A stretch of 64,000 bases of DNA from NCBI GenBank assembly GCA_029718625.1, contig CM056379.1, positions 66,491,626 to 66,555,625 of the forward strand. Direction: 5' to 3'. This document shows positions 41,760 to 53,511 of the stretch, piece after piece (position 1 is the first letter of the stretch; every line of letters begins with the position of its first letter). Below the pieces are notes generated by a model. It saw nothing but the letters and a program-made list of their open reading frames with translations. It was not told the origin of the DNA and ran no database searches. Source of the DNA: Synaphobranchus kaupii. Its lineage: Eukaryota > Chordata > Actinopteri > Anguilliformes > Synaphobranchidae. The translations under genes were made by a program, and so were the position numbers.

Positions 41760-43600
41760 CCAGCGGAGTACTCGGACCTTGCTGAGGTCTTTAGTAAACA
41801 ACGCGCCACCAGATTGCCACCCCATAGACCTTATGCCTGCGCCATTGTGCTGTACCCAGGTACTGTTCCTCCCAGGGGTTCACTGTATTCTTTATCAGTT
41901 CCTGAGAGTGCTACTATGAAGCAGTATACTGAGGAATTTGGCTTTATCAGACCATCTACATCTCCAGCCGGCGCCGGGTTTTTCTTTGTTAAAAAAAAAG
42001 ACACAGGGCTGAGGCCTTGTATTGACTATCGGGGCCTTAATGACATCGCTATTAAAAACAGGTACCCTCTTCCACTTATGAACTCCACATTTGAGCGCTT
42101 ACAGGGGGCATCGGTTTTTTCTAAACTCGACCTTCGTAATGCCTACAACCTTGTGCGCATGCGTGAGGGTGATGAGTGGAAGACAGCGTTTAACACGCAC
42201 CACAGTCACTACGAGTACCGGGTCATGCCTTTCGGTCTCACTAGTGCCCTCCTCTGTCTTCCAGGCGCTAGTGAACGATGTTTTGAGAGAGATGCTGGAG
42301 AAATTTGTTTTCGTCTACTTGGACAACATTAAAAAATGTTCTCCAGATCTCTCATCCCACATCGCCCACGTTAGGTAGGTCCTGGAGGCACTTCTTAAGG
42401 CCCAGCTATTTGTTAAGGCCGAGAAGTTTGCCTTCCACAACAACTCTGTCTCCTTTTTGGGCTTCATTGTGACGGGCGGCAAAGTTCTTATGGACAAGTA
42501 CAACGCTTCTTGGGTTTTGCTCATTTTTATCGAATGTTTATCCGGAATTTTAGCACAGTAGTTGCTCCCATCACAGCCCTCACCAAAAAGACATCACCTA
42601 TTCACTTTCAGTGGAATCCTAGGGCTGAGGCGGCTTTCACTGAGCTTAAGAGGAGGTTCTGCTCCGAACCCATCCTGATAACTCCCAATCCCTCCCTCCC
42701 CTTTGTGGTAGAAGTCGACACCTCTGAGCTGGGGGTCGGAGCTATTCTTTCCCAACACTCTCCGCTGGACCGCAAACTTCACCCTTGCACGTATTTCTCT
42801 TGTGTCCTTACATCGGCCGAGAGAAATTACGATGTCGGTGATTGAGAGCTGTTGGCGGTCAAATTGGCGTTGGAGGAGTGGCGTCATTGGTTGGAGGGCG
42901 CGGAGCACCCTTTTACGGTCTGGACCGACCATAAGAATTTAGAGTATGTCCAACAGGCTAAGACACGTAATTTGCGACAAGCCCGTTGGTCCTTATTTTT
43001 CACCAGGTTAAATTTTATTCTAACCTATCGTCCCGGGTCTAAGAATAGCAAACCTGATGCGTTGTCGCGCATTTTCGACTGGTCTAACAGGGAGTCACGC
43101 CCTGAGCCGGTGGTTCCCAGCTCTCAGATCGTGGCTCCAGTTAGGTGGGCTATAGAAGCAGCTGTGCAGAGGGCACTGCGTTCCGATCCCGGCCCAGGTG
43201 GGGTTCCTCCCCATTGCCTGTTTGTGCTATCTCGGTTGCAAACATCATTGTCCAGCACCTTCCTACCGGGTGGGTCAATGAGTTTGGCTTTCCACACGGG
43301 ACTTGCCTCTGAGAGTGGAGTCCCGTAAACTCGTGCCTTGGTTCGTGGGTCATTTTAAGATCATCCGGGAGATGGTTTGTCTTCAGTTGCCTTCCTCCAT
43401 GCGCATTCACCCCACATTCCATGTCTCTCGCTTGAAGCCGGTGCTCGTTAGCGCTCTTGCTCCGGCTGACCAACCGCCCCCCCCCCCCCCTGGTTCTTGG
43501 AGGGAGGTACGGTGTATTTTGGCTGAGAGAGGGGTGGGTAGTGGACTGGGAGGGTTATGGCCCGTAGAAACAAGGCTGAGGGATCGCCTGGAGCCGTCCC
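41760..43600 (+). pseudogene. Ty3/gypsy pol remnant with integrase deletion
   Basis: RT comes first ([66 protein letters not shown] near 42310), then the [14 protein letters not shown] thumb and RNase H ([47 protein letters not shown] near 43030). At about 43200-43305 the integrase is missing and the sequence jumps to the C-terminal FVGHFKII...[12 protein letters not shown] segment. Here RT precedes integrase, the ordinary gypsy order, unlike the element at 16560-21544. The catalytic YLDD is YLDN. No LTR pair found. Confidence 0.85.
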
Positions 43601-44689
43601 TTTGAAGTGCGTGAGGTTCTTTTGTTCGTTTTTCTCGCTGTTTATCGAGATCGCCTCAGTTTTTGACGTTGCTTTGTTTTGCCTTGTGCTAGGGAAGTTT
43701 TGCTCCCGATCCTGTGTTATCTCCGTCCTGGTGCGGTTACTTCCGCTTTGTGGCGTATCTTTCTAGATACGCTTTAAGAAATTCTTATCGGTCGTGTTTG
43801 GTTCTCTGAACCTTACACTCCCCCTCACAGTTAGAGATGGTTATTTTCGCATTTTCAGTGCATTTCACACACTGTTAGTGATGCGCGGGATTGTGTCTGG
43901 TACGTCTGGGTCCGCATCTCAAACGTTCGAGTGCTCAATTGGACTCTGCTATTTTTTTCACTCAAAACTGCTCGCGCCCGCCCACTCACTGTTTCCTACT
44001 CTGCTCACGCTACAAGCGCGGTGCACGCCCTCAAGCATGATAAGCGGGACAACCAATGAATGAATGAGAACCGATTGAATCGGACTATTGAACGAGAAAG
44101 AGAGCGGCCGACTACACTGATCAAGTGGAGAACGAGAACGTATCACTCAAATAGAACGGCAAACCGCGCAGCCCAGTCACATTTCCGTATCGTAGTATTG
44201 AGAAAGGCTCCCCACGTTGATCTTGTGTATCGGAATGAGTGCTCAGTGTTTGCCTAATAGTTCACAAGGCTGACTTAGATTAGACTGGAGAAATTTTAAA
44301 AAAAACACTGATTGGAGGAATTAAAAAGTGTTAGTGTGCCACTTTATTTAAAATGCAATACGAGACAAAACAACCAAACTAATAAAGTAGGCTAATAACA
44401 AATAAACAGCAGTAGTTACTATAAGTCACGAATTGGCCAATTACATTTCAAATTGCCTCATAGGATTTGAGCGGTAATACATATCACTTTCATATTTTGT
44501 ACACATGCAGACAGGAGGTTTGCAAACCAGAGTTAAAATAAGTTTTTTTTTAAAGTTTTTTTTAAAACTTAAAATAAGTTTAAGCTTATTCACATATTTG
44601 ACTCTCAGGTGTTCATTGTAAACTAGAGTGGTGGAACTTTGTTTTTCACCGGGGGGTTGTGCATCTAAACTATGAAAATAATAGATTTT
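43601..44689. other. Non-coding stretch after the gypsy remnant
   Basis: The first part may be the remains of the gypsy 3' region or LTR. Further right it is AT-rich, with a short inverted stretch AAGTTTTTTTTAAAGTTTTT near 44548. No gene supported. Confidence 0.4.
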
Positions 44690-45050
44690 AAGGCATGATA
44701 GGGTTTTGGACCCATAGATATCTATCCCCCTATATTGATGAAAAGATAGTAATTCCCACTTGAAAATTATGGAAAATTGAGTTTTATGAGCCAGAACTGC
44801 TGATTTGTAGTTAAATATATCTTTTCTTTTTTTTATTTAGAGCAGTGCACAATTTAGCCATTTGGATAGATTTGGAGACACTAATGGACAACAGGGTACA
44901 CCGCCTTTATCTTGCATCACAGAAAGTTTCTTTGCATTTTGTGGCACTTTATTTTGACTTAAATTATGAAAATAAATTGTTCGTAAATGGTACACCTGTC
45001 TTGTTTCATTTAAGCCATTTACCAAGTTTCTGTGATGCTCACACCTGGGG
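44690..45050 (-). repeat. Dispersed repeat V, inverted copy
   Basis: Reverse complement of much of 40600-41150, including GGTGTGAGCATCAC at its right end. Shorter internally than the forward copy. Directly right of it is the end GGGCCCTATCTTACACCC. Confidence 0.7.
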
Positions 45051-45478
45051 CCCTATCTTACACCCGGCGCTAAGCGGTGCTAACCCAAACGCAAGTGTCT
45101 TTTCAAACAAAACATAATACATATCATAATAACATTACATAACATACCATATACACTTGTTCTCACAAAAAAAAAGAGATAACATTAAATATTAATAACA
45201 CTAATATAACAATCAAAAAAGTTAAATATAAATAATAATACAGAAATGGAAAACTTAAACAGGGAGGGGGGGGATTCGAACAGGAAGTCACAGATTACCA
45301 ATTCATCCATCTATACATACATACACATATACATCATATACCCACGTATCTACATATACATACATACACCTACTCATATACATATTTTATACGTGCCCCT
45401 TTGTTCATTTCCCTCCGTCTTTTCGCTGTCAACAATTCAGGTTCTAATATCTATTGCCCTTAGTAGTTCATTCCATGT

Positions 45479-46018
45479 CTAATTAAACTGATCTTCCATA
45501 TTCCGTTCTCTTGCTATAACTTTCTCAATATTTAAATAATATGACATCAAAATCTTCCATTCTTCCAATTTCGGCACCACACTTGCTTTCCAATTTTTCA
45601 GTAGTTTTTTCAAAACTATGAAGGAGACCAGTAAAACCTTTAATTGAGATTTTCTTAACCCTGAATCCCTTTTCAATTCATGTAATAAACATAATGAGGG
45701 TATAAAGTCTATTTCCTTTTTTATAGTTTGTAATACCAATTTTTCCATCTCTTTCCACAATTTTCTTATTCCTTCGCATTCCCAAAATGAATGTAGCAAT
45801 GAGTCTTGGTGTATTCTACATTTCAAACATCTAATATCTGAAATATTTTTATCAAATTTGTGAATTTTGTTTCTTGTATAATAAATTCTTGTTGTAAGTT
45901 TAAATTGTATCAGCCTCAGGTTTTCATTTATTATAGCTTCTTGTGTATTTTGTATATTTTTTTCCAATATGTTTTAATATCATCTCGAACCAAATCTTTA
46001 TCCCATTTAGTTATTATA
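45479..46018 (-). pseudogene. L1-type ORF2, C-terminal segment
   Basis: An open frame with RLIQFKLTTRIYYTRNKIHK, CLKCRIHQDSLLHSFWECE and LWKEMEKLV, the Cys-containing C-terminal domain of L1 ORF2 (C..C..H..H/C pattern). It runs out at the hAT insertion at 46027. The frame ends at 45479 with RNMEDQFN and a stop. Confidence 0.75.
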
Positions 46019-46562
46019 TTATCTAACAGTGGCGGCTGCTGACCAAAATTTTTGGTGAAGCAAACCCCAAACACACCCCCCCCCCCCACCCACTGTAAAA
46101 TACACACTGTAAAATAGTTCACTTTAAATTTACAGTAAATTTCTGGCTACAAATTGCATTACTTTCACAGTAATTTCCATATCGTATTATCAGTAAATCT
46201 TTATGAAATAACTGTGTGCTGCAATTTCAGTCAACCTGACCATGGAATTACTGTGATATGCTGCTGTAGAATTACAGTAATCACCTGTATTTTGACATAT
46301 CAACTGTAATAGTGCAACTCAGTAGTCAGCAATTTACTGTAGCATTTTAATCTATAAAAACAGACAATATTTGAATTGGGTAAACTTAAATGAAAACAAA
46401 GACAATATACATTTAACATATTTATTCAGCAGTTTTTCAAGAGTAAATATGCAGAGTATCTCAAGTGCAATTGCATATTTTAAGTGCAAATACCGGGCAA
46501 AAACATTTCATAGGCAGTTTAAATGTTATTTAATTAAAATTTAAATATCAACTTAAGTGTAC

Positions 46563-47520
46563 AATTTGTACTGCTTGTGAGTGACACAAGATAGCTGAGC
46601 TGGACTTGATGAGGGCTGAGCTGGACCTGAAGAAGGCTGCTTGTGAGTGGCACAGGAGGGCTGAGCTGGACTTGAGGAGGGCTGCTGGTGAGTGACACAG
46701 GAGGGCTGAGCTGGACCAGAGGAGGGCTGAGTTCGACTTGAGGAGGGCTGCTTGTGAGTGACACAAGAGGGCTGAGCTAGACCTGAGGAGGGCTAAGCTA
46801 GACTTGAGGAGTGCTGCTTGTGAGTGGCACAGGAGGGCTGAGCTGAACTTGAGAAGCGCTGCTTGTGAGTGACACAGAAGGGCTGAGCTGGACTTGAGCA
46901 GTGCTGCTTGTGAGTGACACAGGAGGGCTGAGCTGGACTTGAGGAGGGCTGCTTGTGAGTGACACAGGAGGGCTGAGCTGGACTTGAGGAGGGCTGCTTG
47001 TGAGTGGCATAGGAGCGCTGAGCTGGACTTGAGGAGGGCTGCTTGTGAGTGACACAGGAGGGCTGAGCTGAACTTGAGGAGGGCTGCTTGTGAGTGGCAC
47101 AGGAGGGCTGAGCTGGACTTGAGGAGGGCTGCTTGTGAGTGACACAGGAGGGCTGAGCTAGACCCGAGGAGGGCTGAGTTGGACTTGAGGAAGGCTGCTT
47201 GTGAGTGACACAGGAGGGCTGAGCTAGACCTGAGGTGGGCTGAGCTGGACTTGAGGAGGGCTGCTTGTGAGTGACACAGGAGGGCTGACCTAGACCTGAG
47301 GTGGGCTGAGCTGGACTTGAGGAGGGCTGCTTGTGAGTGACACAGGAGGGCTGAGCTAGACCTGAGGAGGGCTGAGTTGGACTTGAGGAAGGCTGCTTGT
47401 GAGTGACACAGGAGGGCTGAGCTAGACCTGAGGAGGGCTGAGCTAGACCTGAGGCGGGCTGCTTGTGAGTGACACAGGAGAGCTGAGCTGAACTTGATGA
47501 GGGCTGCTGTTAGTGAAACA
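46563..47520. repeat. 45-bp minisatellite inside the hAT
   Basis: About 20 units, consensus GGAGGGCTGCTTGTGAGTGA then CACAGGAGGGCTGAGCTGGA plus CTTGA. As the unit is 15 codons, one minus frame stays open over many units (47145-46798, and 46764-46534), giving repeated SLTSSPPQVQLSPPV. It lies downstream of the transposase frame. Whether it is translated is unknown; open frames here may follow simply from the period. Confidence 0.85.
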
Positions 47521-47943
47521 GGCAGGCTGAGCTGGACTTCTGAGCTTGCTCCACAAGATAGGAAGGCTAAGCTGGCCTATCTAGGCTACACCGTTTTCCT
47601 TCCCTTTCCCCTTCATTTTAGTTAATTTTCCAAATCTGACACTTCTCATCTCCTGATGACATCCTTTCTTACTGACTGCTTTCCTCACCTCCTGACGATC
47701 ATGCTATTTTACTACAAAATGCAAAATACAAAAAATGATTAATATGGTTATAACTTGTTATGAAAACCTGCAAAATCTAATCCATATTTAAATTACATTT
47801 AAATCCTATGTCCTCTACACTAAGAAAAACTAGTTACCACTGACCTGGTACATAGGTTATAGGAAAATAATGGTTTGGTTCAATTCTTATTAGATTTATT
47901 TTAGTTAACTGCACTTAGGCTATCACATTTCAACTAATTGTAG

Positions 47944-49044
47944 TTATACATTATTACTGCAATAGATGTTAAATGTTTGACTCAGCACCAGATTGAGCCG
48001 GTGAGCATAGCAATGAACAAACTCTGCGTGCGGTGCGACTGCTTTTACTTTCGCCTGAAGCCCATTTAATGAGGATGCCATGACAGCTGCGCCATCGTAC
48101 GTTTGTCCAACCAGTTTCTGCTTGTAGTCATAACCAGCCATCTCTAAATCCACAAACTTAAAAACCGACTCTGCATCCCTGCCTGATGACACGTCGAAGA
48201 ACCCAATGAAACGCTCTTGAATTATTCCCGCAGCATCGACATAACGCAGAATTATGGACAACTGAGCTTTGCAAGAGATGTCGGTCGTCTCATCTATTTG
48301 CCACGCAAAAAAAGGAGCAGCGGTTACTATCTCCTGCTGCATCGTAGCTGCAATAGCTTCGATCAGATCATTTTCAATCGTCTTAGACATGCCAGAGAAC
48401 ACAGTGGACGATTTCAAGTGTGCAGCCAGAACGTCATCATAGCGAGAAAGCATTTCAGTCAACTCCCTGTAGTTTCCTCTGTTATCAGAATTTTCACTCT
48501 CGTCATGCCCCCTAAATGCCAGCTCCTGACGACCCAAGAATGCAATCGCATCAACCAACCTCCTGAGAATGTCACGATTTTTCCGCACCATTTCATTGTG
48601 CTTTGCTAATTGGATACGTGCACCTTCATCAATTAAATGCTCGATTCTCACATTTCCCAAAAGACTCAACTGCACGGTTGCACTGACATGCTCCTTCGAT
48701 TTCCCATGAATCTTAACAGACCTGTCGAAATTACGTAAATCCTCAAAGCCATCTCTCGCAAACTTTGAACATACATCTCCTGCAGCAGCGCACTTGAACA
48801 AGACACATGGCCAGCAATACAGGCGGTTCGTTAGCAAGCTACCAGTTAGCCACTCCACCTTGTCATACCGTGGTACTTTAAAACTCCGACTCACCGAGCC
48901 CACTCGCTGGACCAAATTGATAGGAGGCTTCGGTCTTCCCTCGGCCTTCACTCGCAGTTTTTCTTCGTAATTTAACGACTGAAAAGAATCCCGCAGAATC
49001 CGATCCAGGATGTTTGACGTTACATTCGCATTCGCAGATTCCAT
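47944..49044 (-). CDS. hAT transposase (ZMYM1-like type), C-terminus missing
   Basis: A 366-codon open frame from ATG 49044. N-terminal TTF-type zinc region: YDKVEWLTGSLLTNRLYCWP then CVLFKCAA and FDRSVKIHGKSKEHV. The catalytic core follows with AWQIDETTDISCKAQLSII (first Asp) and VGQTYDGAAVMASSLNG (second Asp), then the FVHCYAHRLNLVLSQ CxxH block. The frame ends soon after at YCSNNV, so the last acidic residue and the C-terminal dimerisation domain are lacking, unless a further exon is spliced on. The intact frame over more than a kilobase suggests a young copy. Confidence 0.85.
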   Translation of the reverse strand: MESANANVTSNILDRILRDSFQSLNYEEKLRVKAEGRPKPPINLVQRVGSVSRSFKVPRYDKVEWLTGSLLTNRLYCWPCVLFKCAAAGDVCSKFARDGFEDLRNFDRSVKIHGKSKEHVSATVQLSLLGNVRIEHLIDEGARIQLAKHNEMVRKNRDILRRLVDAIAFLGRQELAFRGHDESENSDNRGNYRELTEMLSRYDDVLAAHLKSSTVFSGMSKTIENDLIEAIAATMQQEIVTAAPFFAWQIDETTDISCKAQLSIILRYVDAAGIIQERFIGFFDVSSGRDAESVFKFVDLEMAGYDYKQKLVGQTYDGAAVMASSLNGLQAKVKAVAPHAEFVHCYAHRLNLVLSQTFNIYCSNNV

Positions 49045-50171
49045 TTTCTTCCAACTGGAGCCAAATTAAATTGAAAAAGCTACCTTTTCAAAAAAGTGAG
49101 CTAGTTTTGGCTAACGTCAGCTAGCTAAATCACGTTAGCAATTAGCTAGCTAGCTAGCTAGCTGAGGTAAAAAAAAATATTGAGATCGCTTAATGACAAA
49201 AAAGATAACGCTACAACACCGATACAATTTTTTTACTATTTACAATATATACAAACCACCGCCAACAACGCCACAACCATAAAAATTGAATAAATTGAAT
49301 AAATCGCTCTCTCTCTCTCTCTCTCTCCAATACAGTAACACACTAACGTCTCTACTACCAACAGGGAAAATTGGCGGGTAGGATGATTATATCTTGCTGG
49401 ACAAATGAACTCCTGTTCTATATGGTTAGACATTATGTCAATCATCAGGACGAGAACGCGCACAAGAACACGCATGATTGAAATACATTAGTGAGGCAGT
49501 GCTTCACGGGTGGGCTCAAAAAATGCGTCATAATCCACAATTATCCAATCATATTTTATAAAGTCCCCCATTGATTTCCAATGGTCTAGTAAGCAGTGCT
49601 TCACTGAAGTTCCTTTTAAAAGTCTAGGGGTGGCGCTGTTTTTCACGATACAAGGCACATTTTTGAATCGAGGCACTTTTTTTTTTAGCTTTACAAGGGA
49701 AATGGTAGTTGTGATGATAATTCAATATTAAATACAGGGTGTCCGCGGGTCATTAAAAAGTCTTAAATAGTCTTAAATTCATATTTATTAAAAAAAGGCC
49801 TTAAAATGTATTAAATTGTATTAAATTCAATATAAATTAAAATATTTTTTTAGGCGATGTGTTCCCAATCTCACTATACGGTGTGATTGAGTTTTGCCAA
49901 ATGATAAACTGAAAGAAAACCAAATACGATAGAAACTGATTTTTTTTTTTTTTAAATACGCAAGAATCCTTTTTAGGTGAAGTCACGTGACCGCAAGAGT
50001 TCGCGGGTGCTTCTACGTTACCAAGCAACCTAAACTGTTCCACAGTAGTAGGCTACTGTCAGTAGGAGCGATTCTGACAAGATTACTTTCTAAATTTCTG
50101 CTTCAGATTCAGTCAAGGGAGGTAACAATCTAAGTTCTATGTAATAGCCAAGCTAGCAAACTAACGGATTC

Positions 50172-50435
50172 ATGGGTAAATGCAAGTTTAACGATAAATG
50201 GCTTGAGAAAAGCGAATACTCATGGTTAAAACCCGTGCCCGGTAATGTCTCCGAAGCCCGATGCAGTAACGTTATATGTCGCAAATGTTTCAAGCTTGGT
50301 ACAATGGGATTCAGGGCGGTAGAATCCCATATGCAAAGCGAACAATATTCAAGAGCACGCCAGCAGACTCCAATTGCTCCGTTCTGCACAATTATACGAT
50401 CCCAGATTTATGCGTTTTCTTTATCCTGCTCTTAG
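50172..50435 (+). pseudogene. Zinc-finger N-terminus of a hAT-like transposase
   Basis: MGKCKFNDKWLEKSEYSWLK, then PVPGNVSEARCSN..CRKCFKLGTMG and AVESHMQSEQY form the usual fish hAT N-terminal BED-like finger (C..C...H...H). Here an insertion disturbs the first Cys pair and the last His is Tyr, so the finger is probably dead. The frame ends after ARQQTPIAPFC with other sequence. No catalytic core follows. Confidence 0.6.
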
Positions 50436-50969
50436 TCTTTTAATGTTTATTTGTTACAGGGATCACTCATTGGCAGCTGAAGGTAGTGGCGATTCTTTTT
50501 TTATTGTATAGCTGATTATCTCGCGAAATTCGTCTGTGTGCAAAGCTATTTTTCATTGACCGCGCAGTTTATTTGAGCTGTTTTGGCGCCATGAACGGGT
50601 TTTCTTTGCAGCGCTTATTTGGAGTTACAGCCCACACTCGTGTTGCCGCAAATTCGAACATCTCTTCTTGTATTTGCCCTGTCAAGTCAGGATTGAACTG
50701 ACCACAGTGTGTACGTGTACAGTCCTTACACACCAATAACCACTTTCCCGGGATGAAGGAGAATTATTCTTCGTTGTCCAAAGAAGGGCATAATTTTTTC
50801 CGTGCCATTTGATGTTTGAGGGCAATAATGTAGCCTAGGCCTAGCGATTGATTCATTAAACGGGAGCACTTCCTTTAACAGTGTGACCTTTAGGACAGAG
50901 AGTGGGTTTATAAAATGCTTGCTTTGTTGTCTAATGGTTTAATATCTATTTTCAGCTTCATATTACAAT

Positions 50970-51445
50970 CATATATCCAACCCCTGCCCAGTCACCATAG
51001 CTAGCTGCATAGCTAGAGGTAACGTTACTTACAGGTCCAACAGAAAACACGCCAACTCCACATCGCTCTTCATCCCCTTGCTGAACTTCAGCTGTTGCCA
51101 TCGAGGAAAAGCAATTCCGATTCTGGTTTTTGAACGAGCCCTGTCGGCTTGTCATTTCACTTCACTGAGCTTCTTCACCTCCGCCATTGCAGTAGCTATC
51201 TAGCTACAAACCCTTCGCTGAAACCTGATCCCACCCCACAGGCTCTGTAGCCACACCCACCCCTATTTCACTGTAATAAACATTTGGACAAATGTCCTTA
51301 AACTCAAGTAATTAGTGTCGTTTTGCCTCAATGTTGATTTAGAACTGCATTCATCAAAAGTTTGACCTCGATGTAAATTAATTGTAAATCTAATCTACAC
51401 ATTTATGTTCCCATTTACGATCAAATTTGTACTTGAATGAGGCCC
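50970..51445 (-). repeat. Harbinger-like fragment with a candidate exon
   Basis: From the right, the minus strand begins GGGCCTCATTCAAGTAC then GATCGTAAATGGG, like the Harbinger left end at 7401. Further in, a short frame from ATG 51155 reads MTSRQGSFKNQNRNCFSSMA and reaches GGACCTGTAAGTAACG at about 51030, where GTAAGT would serve as a splice donor. The left end of the element was not found. Confidence 0.4.
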
Positions 51446-51474
51446 AATTGGGTGCTGAGGCCCAGTGGGTGCTG

Positions 51475-51640
51475 TTTTCAGGCTCTTACTCCAGTGCGCT
51501 GTGCACTAAGACAGGTGGTGTGGCGAAAATGTGGCATGGAATTGAATGCAGTACACATGCAGTAGACACAGAGCATTCCATTCCATTACACATTTTTGCC
51601 ACACTGCCTGTCTTAGCGCACTGGAGTAAGAGCCTGAAAA
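51475..51640. repeat. Hairpin with arms of about 70 bp
   Basis: TTTTCAGGCTCTTACTCCAG and its complement bound the fold; arms continue through CTAAGACAGG and ATGTGG/ACATTTTTGCC with small mismatches. Confidence 0.75.
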
Positions 51641-52007
51641 TATCGCCCATTGTCTTCTCCAGTTAGGCGTACTGCTCCCTTTCAAGAGCATCCGGTGGTT
51701 TGTGGAATACCAGAACCACTTCTGCTAACTTCATTCTTGACAATATTACATACTCAGTTGCGAAGAGTATCTTTCACTTTTCATGTTAATTTTTGTTGCA
51801 AGTTTGGTCTTAAATTTAATTCTAGGTGGCATTAAAAATGTCTTAAAAAGTCTTAAAATTAACTTCTTGATACCTGCAGACACCCTGTAAATAAAGATGT
51901 GTTGTGTGTGCTATGCATGTTCTTTTATTTATTTATTTATTTATTTATTTTTTTGGGTGAAGCACTGCTTCACCTGTTGTCTTAGAGAAACCTCCTCTGT
52001 TATCTAA

Positions 52008-52559
52008 TATAGCTGTAGCTTTATACACTTGCAACAATACTTTGTTTTACTTATTAAATAATTACTATTCACTTTATCAAAGAGAATGCTGTCCAATTCA
52101 CTCTTATTATCTGAAGAAATAAAAAAATTATGTTTCATAAAATTTTTAATTTGCAGAAATGAAAATGATTCTGTATCTGATAAATTTTACACTTTTTTGA
52201 ATTCCTCAAAGGGTATCACTTGATTATTACTTAATAGATCTTTTAGATAATAGATTCCATTTTCTTCCCAAGAAGTCCAACAAAGTGGTTTATTTTGAAT
52301 TTGTATCCAATAATTATTCCATAATGGTAAACTGTTAGGAATTATTATAGATTATTTTAAAAGCTTTGAATAGTATTATTTATAATAAAGTTATCTACAT
52401 TTTTACTTTAATTCTTTGAGAAAAGTTGTAAAAGTAAATTTTTTTTGACTGTAATTGAGAATTTTCTATATGAAGCCATTTTTCATCTGGAGAGTTATGT
52501 ATTATATGATACAGATAAAAGCATTGAGAGGCGAGTTGATACAACTGAAAGTTGGGGAG
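52008..52559 (-). pseudogene. L1-type ORF2 segment between hAT and unclassified insertion
   Basis: The minus strand begins GGG TTA AAT CTC CCC AAC, giving GLNLPNFQLYQLASQCFYLY, the conserved GGL.LPNF region after the L1 RT. Downstream many stops interrupt the frame. It joins the 53434-53511 piece (ending PRTEGG) on its 5' side and the 45479-46018 piece on its 3' side. Confidence 0.75.
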
Positions 52560-53433
52560 ATTTAACCCTATTTACTTTGGCCCTTCAGAGGCAATTTCCA
52601 CCTGGTTTCTACTAGTTTTATTTAAATGTCAATATCTAAAAGAATATTCCCTGCACATCCATGGTTTTAAGTTCGAACTGAAGAAGCTGTATCATTCAGA
52701 AATTTGCTACAGACTATATTTATTTCAGAATAGTCACATACAGTATATATATAATAACCATAACATACGTCGCCTAATGTATTTAAATACGTTTAAAAAA
52801 GAACGTACGAAAGCGCATGTGTATTCACACAAGTACAGCAACGTATTTCAGCCCTAAGTGCGAGGGGTGGTCGCTGCGTAAATGTCGACTGGACGGGACT
52901 TTGGCGAAATATAACAAGATAAACTCTTCAGGGTTCATCAGAAAGCAGCTGTAGCTGAATATACTGGTAAGTACTTGGTTTCTTAAACATATTTATACGA
53001 GAGATTTTGGAGAAAAAAATGAGGTGTCTTCTAAACCGAAAGTGCATCAGGTACTGTATATAGTACAGTAAGCAAGGGAAAACGGCGAATGCTCATTTGT
53101 ACAACGTTTAAAAAAAAAATTATTGTTTCTATACGTGAACATGATTTTCTTAGCGTGTACGTATAAACGGTGCATTTTACAGTCTGTGGCTGTAGCCAGA
53201 GGAGGGTCGTAAGTGCTTTGGGCTATTAATAACGCCCTCCTAATTTATTGCACTGCAGTGTAACTGGAGAAGCTGAGGTTTTCGCAAGAGGCTACCCTTT
53301 TAAAAAATACAACGTCAAAATTTACGGGGTTTTCTTAAAGCTGTAGTTTATAATTTCAGACGAACATGAATACTGTAATTGAGACGCATGCGTCTCAACC
53401 ACAAGGGGTGAAGTTTATAGAGTGAAACCACCT
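52560..53433 (+). mobile_element. Unclassified insertion in the LINE, carrying the conserved peptide
   Basis: An 0.87-kb segment lying exactly between LINE parts PRTEGG and LNLPNF. Its left 180 bp encode (plus strand) IYFGPSEAI, YLKEYSLHIHG and FKFELKKLYH, matching the frame at 28742-28993. No clear TIR; AACC stands near both junctions. Text near 52735-52790 also matches 30680-30720. It contains a perfect palindrome GAGACGCATGCGTCTC near 53381. Confidence 0.5.
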
Positions 53434-53511
53434 TCTGTTCTTGGTAAGTAGAGCATCTCTCTTTTAATTCTTGCCTCTTTATTTGCCCATATAAATTATG
53501 TAATTACTGAG
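53434..53511 (-). pseudogene. L1-type ORF2 sliver
   Basis: Between the two insertions the minus strand reads a FIWANKEARIKREMLYLPR-like stretch, the FIW..K..R....L segment expected just before GGL.LPNF in L1 ORF2. One in-frame stop precedes FIW. It proves that two separate insertions lie here. Confidence 0.7.

Larger units (their letters stand above)
49735..51887. mobile_element. hAT-like element nested in the hAT
   Basis: CAGGGTGTCCGCGGGTC at the left, GCAGACACCCTG at the right, with AAAAAGTCTTAAA-type subterminal repeats near both ends. TAAATA flanks both ends (49729-49734, 51888-51893), a possible target copy. It holds a zinc-finger first exon (50172-50435), a Harbinger-like fragment (about 50970-51445) and a hairpin. 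Confidence 0.7.
46027..51999 (-). mobile_element. hAT transposon with transposase, inserted in the L1-type LINE
   Basis: Ends CAGTGGCGG and (inverted) CAGAGGAGG, with both sides continuing to GGTGAAGC; the 8-bp duplication TTATCTAA is perfect (46019-46026, 52000-52007). It carries a transposase frame at 47944-49044, a 45-bp minisatellite, and a second element nested at 49735-51887. Without the nested element it is about 3.8 kb, the size of an autonomous hAT. Confidence 0.88.

Noticed and set aside
46563..47520. A CRISPR-like or satellite array
   Set aside because: Units are contiguous with no unique spacers, and lie within a hAT in a eukaryotic genome; it is a minisatellite.
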